Of a DNA stretch of 43,491 nt, positions 1-7,864 are shown piece after piece. Within the stretch, counting starts at the first letter, position 1, and each line of letters opens with the position of its first letter. Under the pieces are notes generated by a model that did not search any database, was not told the origin of the DNA, and saw only the letters and a list, made by a program, of their open reading frames with translations. The position numbers and the translations under genes are program-made. Source of the stretch: Alphaproteobacteria bacterium (GTDB lineage: Bacteria; Pseudomonadota; Alphaproteobacteria; Rickettsiales; Midichloriaceae); contig JABDBN010000008.1 of NCBI GenBank assembly GCA_013288625.1, forward strand, positions 1 through 43,491, given 5' to 3'.

Positions 1-220
1 GAAAATTTGTAAAACAACACAGACATTGATAGAGTAGGCTGATCTGCCTTAATGCAATCGGATAACTTAGTGGCATAGCTATGATAGTTTTTACTATATT
101 TAGTGATTTGCCTCCTTCGCGTCCTGCTCTCCTCAGAGTTTAAATCATCAAGACTTCCATAAACATTATGGCTATGGCGAAAGCTTAGAATGGCTTGAGG
201 AATGCCTTCACAAAGGCCTG
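1..220. other. Leading region with no assignable gene
   Basis: I see no complete gene, tRNA or terminator here. The reading frame of the following repeat protein stays open upstream of its TTG start as far as a TGA at 104-106, and the stretch from about 161 to 220 reads like coding sequence (it would give ESLEWLEECLHKGLL). No ATG or GTG lies in that frame, so either translation starts at a rare codon or the gene has lost its original 5' end. Two ATGs nearby (168 and 175) are in other frames. Confidence 0.4.
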
Positions 221-1768
221 TTGGATTTGTCTAATATTCAACATGAATTAATACAGGAATGGCTTAGTCCAACTGTCGTAAAATTAGTCAAGAATGGTTG
301 GGCAACCTACTCACAATTGAAACTACTAAATCAAACCGAGTTAGAACTGTATACATCGTCTGATGTTCAAGCAATATATGAATTGGGCAAAGCAACTCTC
401 TCCGAAATTTTGCATTTGGATGAAGAGGCATTAAAGCTCTTTTCATGTACAGAGGCTAAGAGGATTTATTCATTTGGTGCATGTTTCCATAATATAAAGG
501 ATTTTGATGAATCAGACATACGCTTATACGGTTCTATCAATGCTTTTGATTTAGTCAAAAGATATAATATTACATTAAGAAAATTAGTGAGTTTGGGGGA
601 AAAGAAAATTACCCTTTATACCTCTCATGCAGCCAAAACTCTTATAAAAAATTATGATTTAGGTCTAAGCGACTTTGAGGAGCTATCTGAGGAAGAAATA
701 AAATTGTATGGTTCTGAACAAGCAGATAGGCTATTTAAAAACTATAAGATTAGTTATGATGATCTCAAGCAACTCACACCAGAGGAAATTGAGTTTTATG
801 CTTCTGAACAAGCAGATTGGTTATTTAGCTATTTTAAACTCAGCTTTGAAGATCTAAAAGACTTAACACCTGACGAAATCAAACTATATGGTTCATATGA
901 AGCACAGACCCTTGCAACTTGCTTTGGCTTCTCTTTAGATGAAATCAAGGGTAGAACTCCTGACTATATTACAAAATATGGATCTCCAGAATGTAGAAAG
1001 GCAAATCAACGCTTCGGGATTACTTTAGAAAACCTTGAGAGCTTAGATGATGAAGAATTTCATCTAGTGTTACCAAAATCTGACTCACGAATTCTATGGG
1101 CGGTTCACGAAGGCTGGGCCAGTTTAGATGAAGCAAAAAAATGGAAAACTTCCGAGGAACAGTTCACCTACACTTCATCACCAGCCATTAATTTATATAA
1201 GAGGGGATTTAAGTTTTCTGATATACGTGGCTTTAGTTATGAACAATTAAAAGCTATGTGTGAAACTCCCTCTTCCATGATAGCTTCATTGAAACCATTG
1301 CAAGAAAGTCTTCTTGAAGTAAGCCCTAACAAAATCAGGCTAGTTGGTAGAGTATGTAGCGATGATGTCTCAGGTTTTTCTATAGATGAATTAGTGCAGA
1401 TGAACGAAACTTGTCTAAAAAGAATTGCTGCACGCGATGATTTAAATCAATACATGCATCTTGCTCCTCAGCACATTGCTATAGGTAATCTCATAGTTTT
1501 ACAAAACGATAAGGCTAAGCTAAAAGATTTTTTATTCTCGACTTCAGCACTGGGCAATACTCAGTTAGAACTGGCTATAATATGCAAGCATGAGCAATAT
1601 GCTCAATGTATAATTGACATAGCACAGAATCATGGATTTTATAATAAGTTGCTACAAAAAATAAAACAACATAGAGAAGACCTGGCAACTGACAAACTAC
1701 AAGTAGTTGATAAAATTTTAAAGCTATCATCAGAGACCAGCTGGAGTATCGGAGCCTTCATTAATTAA
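221..1768 (+). CDS. Tandem 30-residue repeat protein, function unknown
   Basis: No family recognised. Residues 43-281 are eight head-to-tail units of 30 residues (one of 29). Each opens with L-Y-(G/T/A)-S, has a hydrophobic helix-like middle with a Tyr/Phe near position 14, and closes with a second amphipathic stretch ending in a Glu-rich (S/T)xEEI. Degenerate units flank this core: residues 16-42 and about 283-312 share a GWA(S/T) signature. No signal peptide or membrane segment is visible. The pattern suggests an all-helical solenoid used for protein binding, as ankyrin or Sel1 repeats are, but the consensus is neither. The TTG start at 221 has a weak AAAGG four bases upstream, and the frame is open further 5', so the true N-terminus is unsure. 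The gene is more AT-rich than lepA and converges on the lipoprotein gene. Host-directed effector is one possibility; this is inference. Confidence 0.7.
   Translation: MDLSNIQHELIQEWLSPTVVKLVKNGWATYSQLKLLNQTELELYTSSDVQAIYELGKATLSEILHLDEEALKLFSCTEAKRIYSFGACFHNIKDFDESDIRLYGSINAFDLVKRYNITLRKLVSLGEKKITLYTSHAAKTLIKNYDLGLSDFEELSEEEIKLYGSEQADRLFKNYKISYDDLKQLTPEEIEFYASEQADWLFSYFKLSFEDLKDLTPDEIKLYGSYEAQTLATCFGFSLDEIKGRTPDYITKYGSPECRKANQRFGITLENLESLDDEEFHLVLPKSDSRILWAVHEGWASLDEAKKWKTSEEQFTYTSSPAINLYKRGFKFSDIRGFSYEQLKAMCETPSSMIASLKPLQESLLEVSPNKIRLVGRVCSDDVSGFSIDELVQMNETCLKRIAARDDLNQYMHLAPQHIAIGNLIVLQNDKAKLKDFLFSTSALGNTQLELAIICKHEQYAQCIIDIAQNHGFYNKLLQKIKQHREDLATDKLQVVDKILKLSSETSWSIGAFIN
347..1063 (+). repeat. 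Eight tandem 90-bp coding repeats
   Basis: Eight in-frame units of 90 bp (the second is 87 bp) encode the 30-residue repeats. The units have diverged at DNA level but keep the LY(G/T)S opening and the EEI closing motif. Units five and six, which both contain SEQAD, are the most alike and mark the most recent duplication. Confidence 0.75.
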
Positions 1769-1790
1769 ATGATAACAGCGTTAAATTCAA

Positions 1791-2870
1791 CTATCTATCT
1801 AAAGCATCACACCCAACCAAGTATCCGGTCACCACTGGCTTGCCATCAACATATTGCAAGCTAGAGGTTCTATCTCTAATGCCCTCTTGGTTTGGTTGTC
1901 CATACTGACCTGGATCCTGAGAATAATAGCGTTGCGCTTTTACTGCTTTTGCCTTCTTACGCTTAACCGTTTTCTTCTTCTTTGTGCTTTCTGGCTTAAC
2001 ATTAGCAGAATCCTTAGCTGCAGCATCTGGCTGCTTAGTGAATTCCTTTGGAGGTTGAGGAATATTCTTCAAATCAGGCTGGGGCTGCTCAGCAGAATGA
2101 GTTTTCATTTCATCTAAAGTTGGCTCTTTTGGCACTGCAACCATAGGGTGGGCTGGAGCAGGAGCTGGTTGAACTGGAGCCTTGACTGCAGGTTGAGCAG
2201 GAGTCGGCTGAACTGGCGCTGGCGCTGCAGGAGGAGTTGGGTCCGCAAATGCAGGAGGTTGTGGCGTTCCGGCACTCTGTGCTAATTCAACATAACTATC
2301 AGGATTCTGAATTTGGCCAAATTCTCCAGACGAAGCCGAAACTTCATGAGCCATTTCATAATAAGAGTATGAATTTGCACTACCCTGTCCATCAAGAACC
2401 ACATTATAGGCCATCGATTGCATATTATCAGTAGGCATCCGCTTTCCAAGAGATGCTACTTCCACAGTAGGCTCAGCACTGGCATTCAACCATTTTAAAA
2501 ATTTGTCCATTATAGAATCTGAATTGTTCGCACTACTATCAGACTTAGGAGCCGGCTGGTCTGCACTGGCCATAGCGCGGCTATTTGCAGCCGGCGCTCT
2601 CGTAGCTAGCAAATCAGTATTATCCTGCATAGCAGCCCTGCTACCAGCAGTACTTGCTACTGTGCTCTTCCCACTGTATGGTCTGAAATTAGAATCATTC
2701 TTTGCTTGATCCTTACCTAAAGCACCACTTTCTGCCATCACGTTTTCTTTGGGAACACGTCTATCTTTAAAAGATTGATATACCTGCGGATGATCAGGCT
2801 TAAAAGAACCACATGCTACTGCAAATAAAAGTGAGACTAGCGAAACAGACGTAAGAAGTTTTTTTTCCAT
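1791..2870 (-). CDS. Putative proline-rich outer-membrane lipoprotein
   Basis: From the ATG at 2870 the N-terminus (MEKKLLTSVSLVSLLFAVAC) is a signal peptide ending in a lipobox-like AVAC, so Cys20 is the likely lipidated residue. The mature part looks disordered: an Ala/Ser/Asp-rich segment, a region dense in APVQP/PAPAP, a Lys-rich patch (KKKKTVKRKKAKAVKAQ) and a short C-terminal tail with one Cys (GYLVGCDALDR). A GTG at 2879 is also possible: an AAGGAG lies about 13 bases before it and 22 bases before the ATG. The ATG is chosen because it gives the cleaner signal peptide. The basic patch could bind peptidoglycan or acidic surface polymers (inference). It is transcribed divergently from lepA. 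No known domain recognised. Confidence 0.65.
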   Translation of the reverse strand: MEKKLLTSVSLVSLLFAVACGSFKPDHPQVYQSFKDRRVPKENVMAESGALGKDQAKNDSNFRPYSGKSTVASTAGSRAAMQDNTDLLATRAPAANSRAMASADQPAPKSDSSANNSDSIMDKFLKWLNASAEPTVEVASLGKRMPTDNMQSMAYNVVLDGQGSANSYSYYEMAHEVSASSGEFGQIQNPDSYVELAQSAGTPQPPAFADPTPPAAPAPVQPTPAQPAVKAPVQPAPAPAHPMVAVPKEPTLDEMKTHSAEQPQPDLKNIPQPPKEFTKQPDAAAKDSANVKPESTKKKKTVKRKKAKAVKAQRYYSQDPGQYGQPNQEGIRDRTSSLQYVDGKPVVTGYLVGCDALDR

Positions 2871-3031
2871 GGAACACACTAAATTAGGGACACTCCTTTT
2901 TTTACCATGTTACTTTCTAAACTTGCAATAGGTATTTTATAAAATCACCATTATCTTTATATTACTCAATTCAATTGTGATTTAGTTAGATTGCCTGTAT
3001 GTTAGGCTTACAAATGCATATTGAATACACC

Positions 3032-4840
3032 ATGTCAAATTATCTGTCGCTTATTAGAAACTTCTCAATCATTGCCCATATTGATCATGGCAAATCCACA
3101 CTGGCTGACCGGCTTATAGAAACCTGCGGCGGCTTAGAAAAACGTGAAATGACCTCACAAGTTCTCGATTCTATGGACATCGAGAAGGAACGCGGCATCA
3201 CCATTAAAGCTCAAACGGTTCGCCTAAATTATCGTGCTAAGGATGGGAAAGTCTACACTCTCAATCTCATTGATACTCCAGGACACGTTGACTTTGCATA
3301 TGAAGTAAGCAGATCTCTTGCAGCCTGCGAGGGCTCAATCTTAGTTGTCGATGCCAGCCAGGGAGTGGAAGCTCAAACCTTAGCCAATGTTTATCAAGCA
3401 ATCGAGCATAACCATGAGATTATTCCAGTATTAAACAAAGTAGACTTACCCGCAGCAGAACCTGAGAGAGTTAAGCAACAGATACAGGATGTGATCGGTT
3501 TAGACACAAGCAAAGCCCTATCAATTTCTGCAAAGTCCGGACTGGGAATTGATGACCTGCTGGAGACTATTGTTCACGGCTTGCCCGCCCCTAGCGGCGA
3601 TGTTGATAAACCACTCAAAGCTCTGCTAGTAGATAGCTGGTATGACCCTTACCTAGGGGTAGTAATACTTTTGCGAATAGTTGACGGGTGCATTAAAAAA
3701 GGCATGAAGATTAACATGATGGCCAATAAGACTGTATACAACGTAGAAGGCGTGGGAATTTTTTCACCCAAGAAGGAGTATATAAGCGAGTTGCGTGCCG
3801 GTGAAGTTGGCTTTATGATTGCCAATATAAAGCAGGTAGCCGATTGCAATGTTGGTGATACCATCACTGATGATAGAAATCCATGTGATAAAGCTCTGTC
3901 AGGCTTTAAAAGCTCTAAACCAGTTGTGTTCTGCGGCCTCTTCCCTACGGACGCAAGTGACTTTCCTATTCTTAAAGAGAGCTTAGCTAAACTGAGATTG
4001 AATGATGCGAGTTTTGAGTTTGAAGCGGAAAGCTCAAACGCGCTGGGGTTTGGTTTCCGTTGTGGATTCTTAGGTTTGCTGCATTTAGAAATTATACAGG
4101 AACGGCTCGAACGTGAATTCAATCTCGACCTGATCACAACTGCGCCTAGCGTAATCTACCGCATTTTTAAACGAAATAACGAGATGCTGGAATTGCATAA
4201 CCCAGCCGATCTTCCAGATCCGACTCAAATAGAATACATGGAAGAGCCCTGGATTAAAGCAACTATTTTTGTCCCAGATGAATTCTTGGGTTCGGTTTTA
4301 AATTTATGCATTGAAAGGCGTGGGGAGCAAATCGACATCAACTACGTAGGCAATCGGGTTATGGTTTTATACCGACTGCCCCTCAATGAAATCGTCTATG
4401 ATTTTTATGACCGGCTTAAATCATGTTCTAAAGGCTACGCGAGTTTTGACTGGCAGATCGACGAATATCGTCGGAGTGACTTGGCTAAAGTAAGCATTAT
4501 GGTCAATATGGAGCCGGTCGATGCCCTCGCCATGATCGTGCATAGATCTCGTGCCGAGTCACGCGGCCGCGAAATCTGCCAAAGATTAAAAGATTTGATT
4601 CCTAAACATATGTTTGCTATTCCTATACAAGCAGCAATCGGCGGCAAAATTATTGCGCGCGAAACCATTAGTGCTCTACGCAAGGATGTAACTGCAAAGT
4701 GCTATGGTGGTGACGTTAGCCGTAAGCGCAAATTGCTTGATAAACAAAAGGCAGGGAAAAAACGTATGCGCCAATTTGGCCGGGTAGAGATCCCACAATC
4801 CGCATTTATTGCCGCACTAAAAACAGGAGACGATAAATAA
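3032..4840 (+). CDS. lepA: Elongation factor 4 (LepA), translational GTPase
   Basis: LepA binds the ribosome and acts on stalled or mistranslocated elongation complexes. The GTPase motifs are all present: AHIDHGKST (G1), DTPGHVDF (G3), NKVD (G4) and SAKSG (G5). These are followed by the EF-G-like domains and the LepA-specific C-terminal region (the Lys/Arg-rich [18 protein letters not shown] stretch). The start at 3032 ([14 protein letters not shown]) gives 602 residues, the usual family length; an upstream in-frame ATG at 2999 would add eleven residues not expected in the family. The stop overlaps the murE start by one base (TAATG), so the two genes are probably translationally coupled. Confidence 0.97.
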   Translation: MSNYLSLIRNFSIIAHIDHGKSTLADRLIETCGGLEKREMTSQVLDSMDIEKERGITIKAQTVRLNYRAKDGKVYTLNLIDTPGHVDFAYEVSRSLAACEGSILVVDASQGVEAQTLANVYQAIEHNHEIIPVLNKVDLPAAEPERVKQQIQDVIGLDTSKALSISAKSGLGIDDLLETIVHGLPAPSGDVDKPLKALLVDSWYDPYLGVVILLRIVDGCIKKGMKINMMANKTVYNVEGVGIFSPKKEYISELRAGEVGFMIANIKQVADCNVGDTITDDRNPCDKALSGFKSSKPVVFCGLFPTDASDFPILKESLAKLRLNDASFEFEAESSNALGFGFRCGFLGLLHLEIIQERLEREFNLDLITTAPSVIYRIFKRNNEMLELHNPADLPDPTQIEYMEEPWIKATIFVPDEFLGSVLNLCIERRGEQIDINYVGNRVMVLYRLPLNEIVYDFYDRLKSCSKGYASFDWQIDEYRRSDLAKVSIMVNMEPVDALAMIVHRSRAESRGREICQRLKDLIPKHMFAIPIQAAIGGKIIARETISALRKDVTAKCYGGDVSRKRKLLDKQKAGKKRMRQFGRVEIPQSAFIAALKTGDDK

Positions 4841-6234
4841 TGAAACTAGATCTAACCACGTTTGCTGGCATTACTACAGACTCACGCGAGGTAAAGCCTG
4901 GCTACCTTTTTGTCGCTCTCAAAGGAACGAAGTTTAATGGCGAAGAATATGTAAAGATCGCACTAGACTCTGGCGCTGCACTGGTTTTGGTTTCCCATGA
5001 ATTTGACGATGCTGCATTCGCTAATGATAAGATAGTTAAGGTAAAAAACCCACGCAAGGCGCTCTCTGAAATCGCCGCTCGCTATTACGGTGCACAGCCG
5101 GAAAATATTGTTGCTGTAACCGGCACCAATGGCAAAACCTCAACTGTGAATTTCTTTCGGCAAATCTGCAAGCTTGCCGGCTACAGCAGCGCAAGCATGG
5201 GTACATTAGGGATTATTGCAGATGGCATCAGCAACGACAATGATGATGCCATGACTTCTCCTGACCCCATGATTCTTCATGCTCACCTCGCTTTACTTTA
5301 CAGCCGAGGCATAACCCATTTGGGAATTGAAGCATCAAGCCATGGTTTAAGTCAACATCGCTTGGACAGTGTAGAGATTAAAGCGGCAGGCTTCACCAAT
5401 CTCACCCGCGATCATCTGGATTACCACAACAATATGCATGATTACTTTAACGCTAAGACACGGTTATTTACGGAGATCCTGCCAAGTTCAGGGACTGCCG
5501 TTCTTAACGCCGATGTTCCAGAGTTCGCAATATTAGAGGCGATTTGCAAACGCCGGCACGTCAATATTATCAGCTATGGTAAAAATGCAAAACACCTAAA
5601 ACTGCTTGACGCTGGCAAGAACATCACACTAGAAGCCTTTGGTAAAAAATATGAGGAAGTATTCAACCTGGCCGGCGAGTTTCAATACAGCAATGTCCTA
5701 TGTGCTATTGGTTTGGCTGTAGGAGTTGGCATTCCTGTTGAAGAAGCTATTGTTTATATCTCTTCGCTCAAAGCTGCGACTGGTCGCCTAGAAAAAGTTG
5801 CTCGCCACAATGGTGGTGATATTTATATTGATTATGCACACAGCCCTGATGCTCTCGAAAAAACCCTGCTTTCTTTGCGACATATGTATAAAGGCAAGCT
5901 CTATGTTATTTTTGGAGCAGGTGGCGACCGCGATGTTGCCAGAAGAACTCTGATGGGGGACGTTGCCACAAAATTTGCGGACTTTGCTATCGTAACCGAT
6001 GACAACCCACGCACTGAGGATCCGGCAAAGATTCGCATGGAAATTATGGCGCACTGCCCAAATGCCAAGGAATTTGATGATCGCACCAAAGCAATAGAAT
6101 ACGGTGTTGGATTATTAAAAAAAGGCGATGCTTTGCTAATTGCCGGCAAAGGTCATGAAACCTATCAGATAATCGGTACAAAGAAAATTTATTATAGTGA
6201 TCATGATGCAGTAGAGGCTGCATTAAAAACTTAA
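4840..6234 (+). CDS. murE: UDP-MurNAc-tripeptide synthetase, mDAP-adding (MurE)
   Basis: This cytoplasmic ATP-dependent ligase adds the third residue of the peptidoglycan stem peptide. The ATP-binding loop VTGTNGKTS lies near residue 93, followed by the central-domain NLTRDHLDYH and the C-terminal DYAHSPDALEKTL and AGKGHETYQ motifs. The DNPR signature near residue 389 is the one used by MurE enzymes that select meso-diaminopimelate rather than lysine. Length is 464 residues, typical for the family. It overlaps lepA by one base; the usual murF/mraY neighbours are not here, so the mur cluster is dispersed in this genome. Confidence 0.96.
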   Translation: MKLDLTTFAGITTDSREVKPGYLFVALKGTKFNGEEYVKIALDSGAALVLVSHEFDDAAFANDKIVKVKNPRKALSEIAARYYGAQPENIVAVTGTNGKTSTVNFFRQICKLAGYSSASMGTLGIIADGISNDNDDAMTSPDPMILHAHLALLYSRGITHLGIEASSHGLSQHRLDSVEIKAAGFTNLTRDHLDYHNNMHDYFNAKTRLFTEILPSSGTAVLNADVPEFAILEAICKRRHVNIISYGKNAKHLKLLDAGKNITLEAFGKKYEEVFNLAGEFQYSNVLCAIGLAVGVGIPVEEAIVYISSLKAATGRLEKVARHNGGDIYIDYAHSPDALEKTLLSLRHMYKGKLYVIFGAGGDRDVARRTLMGDVATKFADFAIVTDDNPRTEDPAKIRMEIMAHCPNAKEFDDRTKAIEYGVGLLKKGDALLIAGKGHETYQIIGTKKIYYSDHDAVEAALKT

Positions 6235-6300
6235 CAAAATTCTTCTAGAGAGTAAGATAATTCTAAGCATAATGCTTAACAAAATTATTATGAGGGCTTC

Positions 6301-6888
6301 ATGCGTGGCGATGAAAATAATAAAAAACCAACTTTAGGTATTCGTACAGATCAGGTGGCAACAGGTTCTGAGCTACCAAAAGTGCCAAGGTCACCGGGGC
6401 GTAAACACCTGTCAACGCAGCCGACACAAACTGAAGGATCTGACACTATTAGGATGTTACCAGACCCCGACACTTCGGGTAATGAATTACTACCTGAGCA
6501 AAGGGCACCTCAACCGTTTCTCGCATCACCACGATCAGCCGCACGCCGCTTACCACAATCGTCACCTGATACAGTTGTAGTTCCACTTGCAAGCGACTTA
6601 AATATGGAGCTCCCAAAAAAGACGCCACAACCGGCTAAACGCAGGCCTGCACTGCCACCACAACTTGTCGCGACCGATAGAACCAGCTTACAACCACCAC
6701 AAAGTCCAACAGCTCTTCTACTAAGTGCCACAAGACCACCTTTGCCAAATACCGCACTTGCATCTTCATCACATTTTTCCTTTAGTGATCCTTCTGTGGA
6801 AACAGTTGTGCATATTACAGGATCGATATCACCGCAAAAAGCTAGCTCTGTTACTCAGCAGCCATCTGGGGATAGATCTCTAGGTTAG
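6301..6888 (+). CDS. Pro/Ser/Thr-rich disordered protein, function unknown
   Basis: A 195-residue protein of low complexity, rich in Pro, Ser, Thr, Arg and Gln, without Cys, membrane segments or a signal peptide. Many short PxxP patches occur (for example LPPQ, RPPLP). A GAGGG about six bases before the ATG is a good ribosome binding site, and the frame is clean to its stop, which together support a real gene. It is the first of three consecutive genes for disordered proteins between murE and pncC. No homology recognised. PxxP motifs could bind eukaryotic SH3 domains, which would fit a secreted effector, but nothing in the sequence proves secretion. Confidence 0.6.
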   Translation: MRGDENNKKPTLGIRTDQVATGSELPKVPRSPGRKHLSTQPTQTEGSDTIRMLPDPDTSGNELLPEQRAPQPFLASPRSAARRLPQSSPDTVVVPLASDLNMELPKKTPQPAKRRPALPPQLVATDRTSLQPPQSPTALLLSATRPPLPNTALASSSHFSFSDPSVETVVHITGSISPQKASSVTQQPSGDRSLG

Positions 6889-6931
6889 CCAGCCTATCCA
6901 TGAAAGGTGTGGCTTTACGTGCAATAATATC

Positions 6932-6960
6932 TTGAAAGATTTTTCTAGATAGTATAGTTA
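6932..6960 (+). promoter_or_regulatory. Possible sigma-70 promoter for the 7004 gene
   Basis: TTGAAA at 6932-6937 and TAGTTA at 6955-6960 are separated by 17 bases in the 115-bp gap before the second disordered-protein gene. The -35 is good and the -10 mediocre; an overlapping TATAGT gives a 15-base spacer. The surroundings are AT-rich. Confidence 0.25.
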
Positions 6961-7003
6961 AGCACCCATATATTATATTTAGATCATTGTATTCGAGGAT
7001 CCT

Positions 7004-7783
7004 ATGCTTAGTTCTGACGATGAATTTCAAGGCGATAAAAACGAAGGCAAAAATAACAGGACTGGAAGAAGAGGTACAGTAAAGCGACCTACAGAGGATT
7101 TGTCGGGACAACCAAGAGAGGCCTCACCATCTAGTCCATCAGCACCCCTTAGTGAAGAAGATTCAGAAGCAGAACTATCTTCTCCGCCACCCTCTAGAAT
7201 GCCTAGTGCGTCCCCAAGTGCACCTGCCACTGTACATGTGCTTACAGAATTTAGTGAAAACTTTTCAATAAACTCTAAAAGTCATAGAGCTCCACCACCT
7301 CCGCCTCCGGCACCAAATTCTGTGACTGCTTTGCCTACTGCTAAAGGTTCGCAAGCTAGAAAGCACGAGCATAGACAGGCACCTAGAGTTTTTGGGATTA
7401 AGTCAAATCCAGAGAAAAGTGTGTATGATGAAGAAACAGAAAAACTAATTAAAGAAATTATGGAACAGTGCACTAAGAGCGACACCGATCAAAAGGACCC
7501 AAGCACAAGCGATGAGGGTCCCGATGCAGCGCGTAAACAGCCGCCAAAACCACCTACAAGACAGCATCATCTGCCGCCATGCACTAGGAGGTCAAATTTT
7601 GTTGTAGCACCTATGGCGCGCTCAACTTCAACCGATGTATCGGTTTCGCCGCTCACATCCTTATCTCCTTTAGCATTAGGGCATAATAATCATGCTCAAC
7701 TTAATATTCCTGCTTCAGCTCTGCCACCTGCACGATCACTATCAGATGTAACAAGAGGAAAATCCGTAGAGACTCATAGGTAA
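7004..7783 (+). CDS. Polyproline-containing disordered protein, candidate effector
   Basis: A 259-residue, mostly disordered protein. It starts acidic (MLSSDDEFQGDKNEG), has a Ser/Pro-rich segment and a run of six prolines (RAPPPPPPAPNS) near residue 95, then a short charged stretch likely to be helical (VYDEETEKLIKEIMEQ), then PxxP-rich sequence (QPPKPPTRQHHLPP) and a basic tail (ARSLSDVTRGKSVETHR). A GAGG eight bases upstream of the ATG supports the start. Polyproline runs of this kind bind profilin, EVH1 or SH3 domains in eukaryotes, and bacterial actin-nucleating proteins such as RickA also carry them; here only the composition is similar, and I see no clear WH2 or VCA motif. No signal peptide. 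Effector function is inference. Confidence 0.6.
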   Translation: MLSSDDEFQGDKNEGKNNRTGRRGTVKRPTEDLSGQPREASPSSPSAPLSEEDSEAELSSPPPSRMPSASPSAPATVHVLTEFSENFSINSKSHRAPPPPPPAPNSVTALPTAKGSQARKHEHRQAPRVFGIKSNPEKSVYDEETEKLIKEIMEQCTKSDTDQKDPSTSDEGPDAARKQPPKPPTRQHHLPPCTRRSNFVVAPMARSTSTDVSVSPLTSLSPLALGHNNHAQLNIPASALPPARSLSDVTRGKSVETHR

Positions 7784-7864
7784 TATAATTTTTAAATAAT
7801 TTGCTGGATAATAAGTTAGGTCTAAATATAATGTCTGGACAACATTTATCTATAGGTATTATTT

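Noticed and set aside
6264..6278. TAAGCA/TGCTTA hairpin after murE
   Set aside because: Only six base pairs, AT-rich and not followed by a T tract, so it is not called a terminator.
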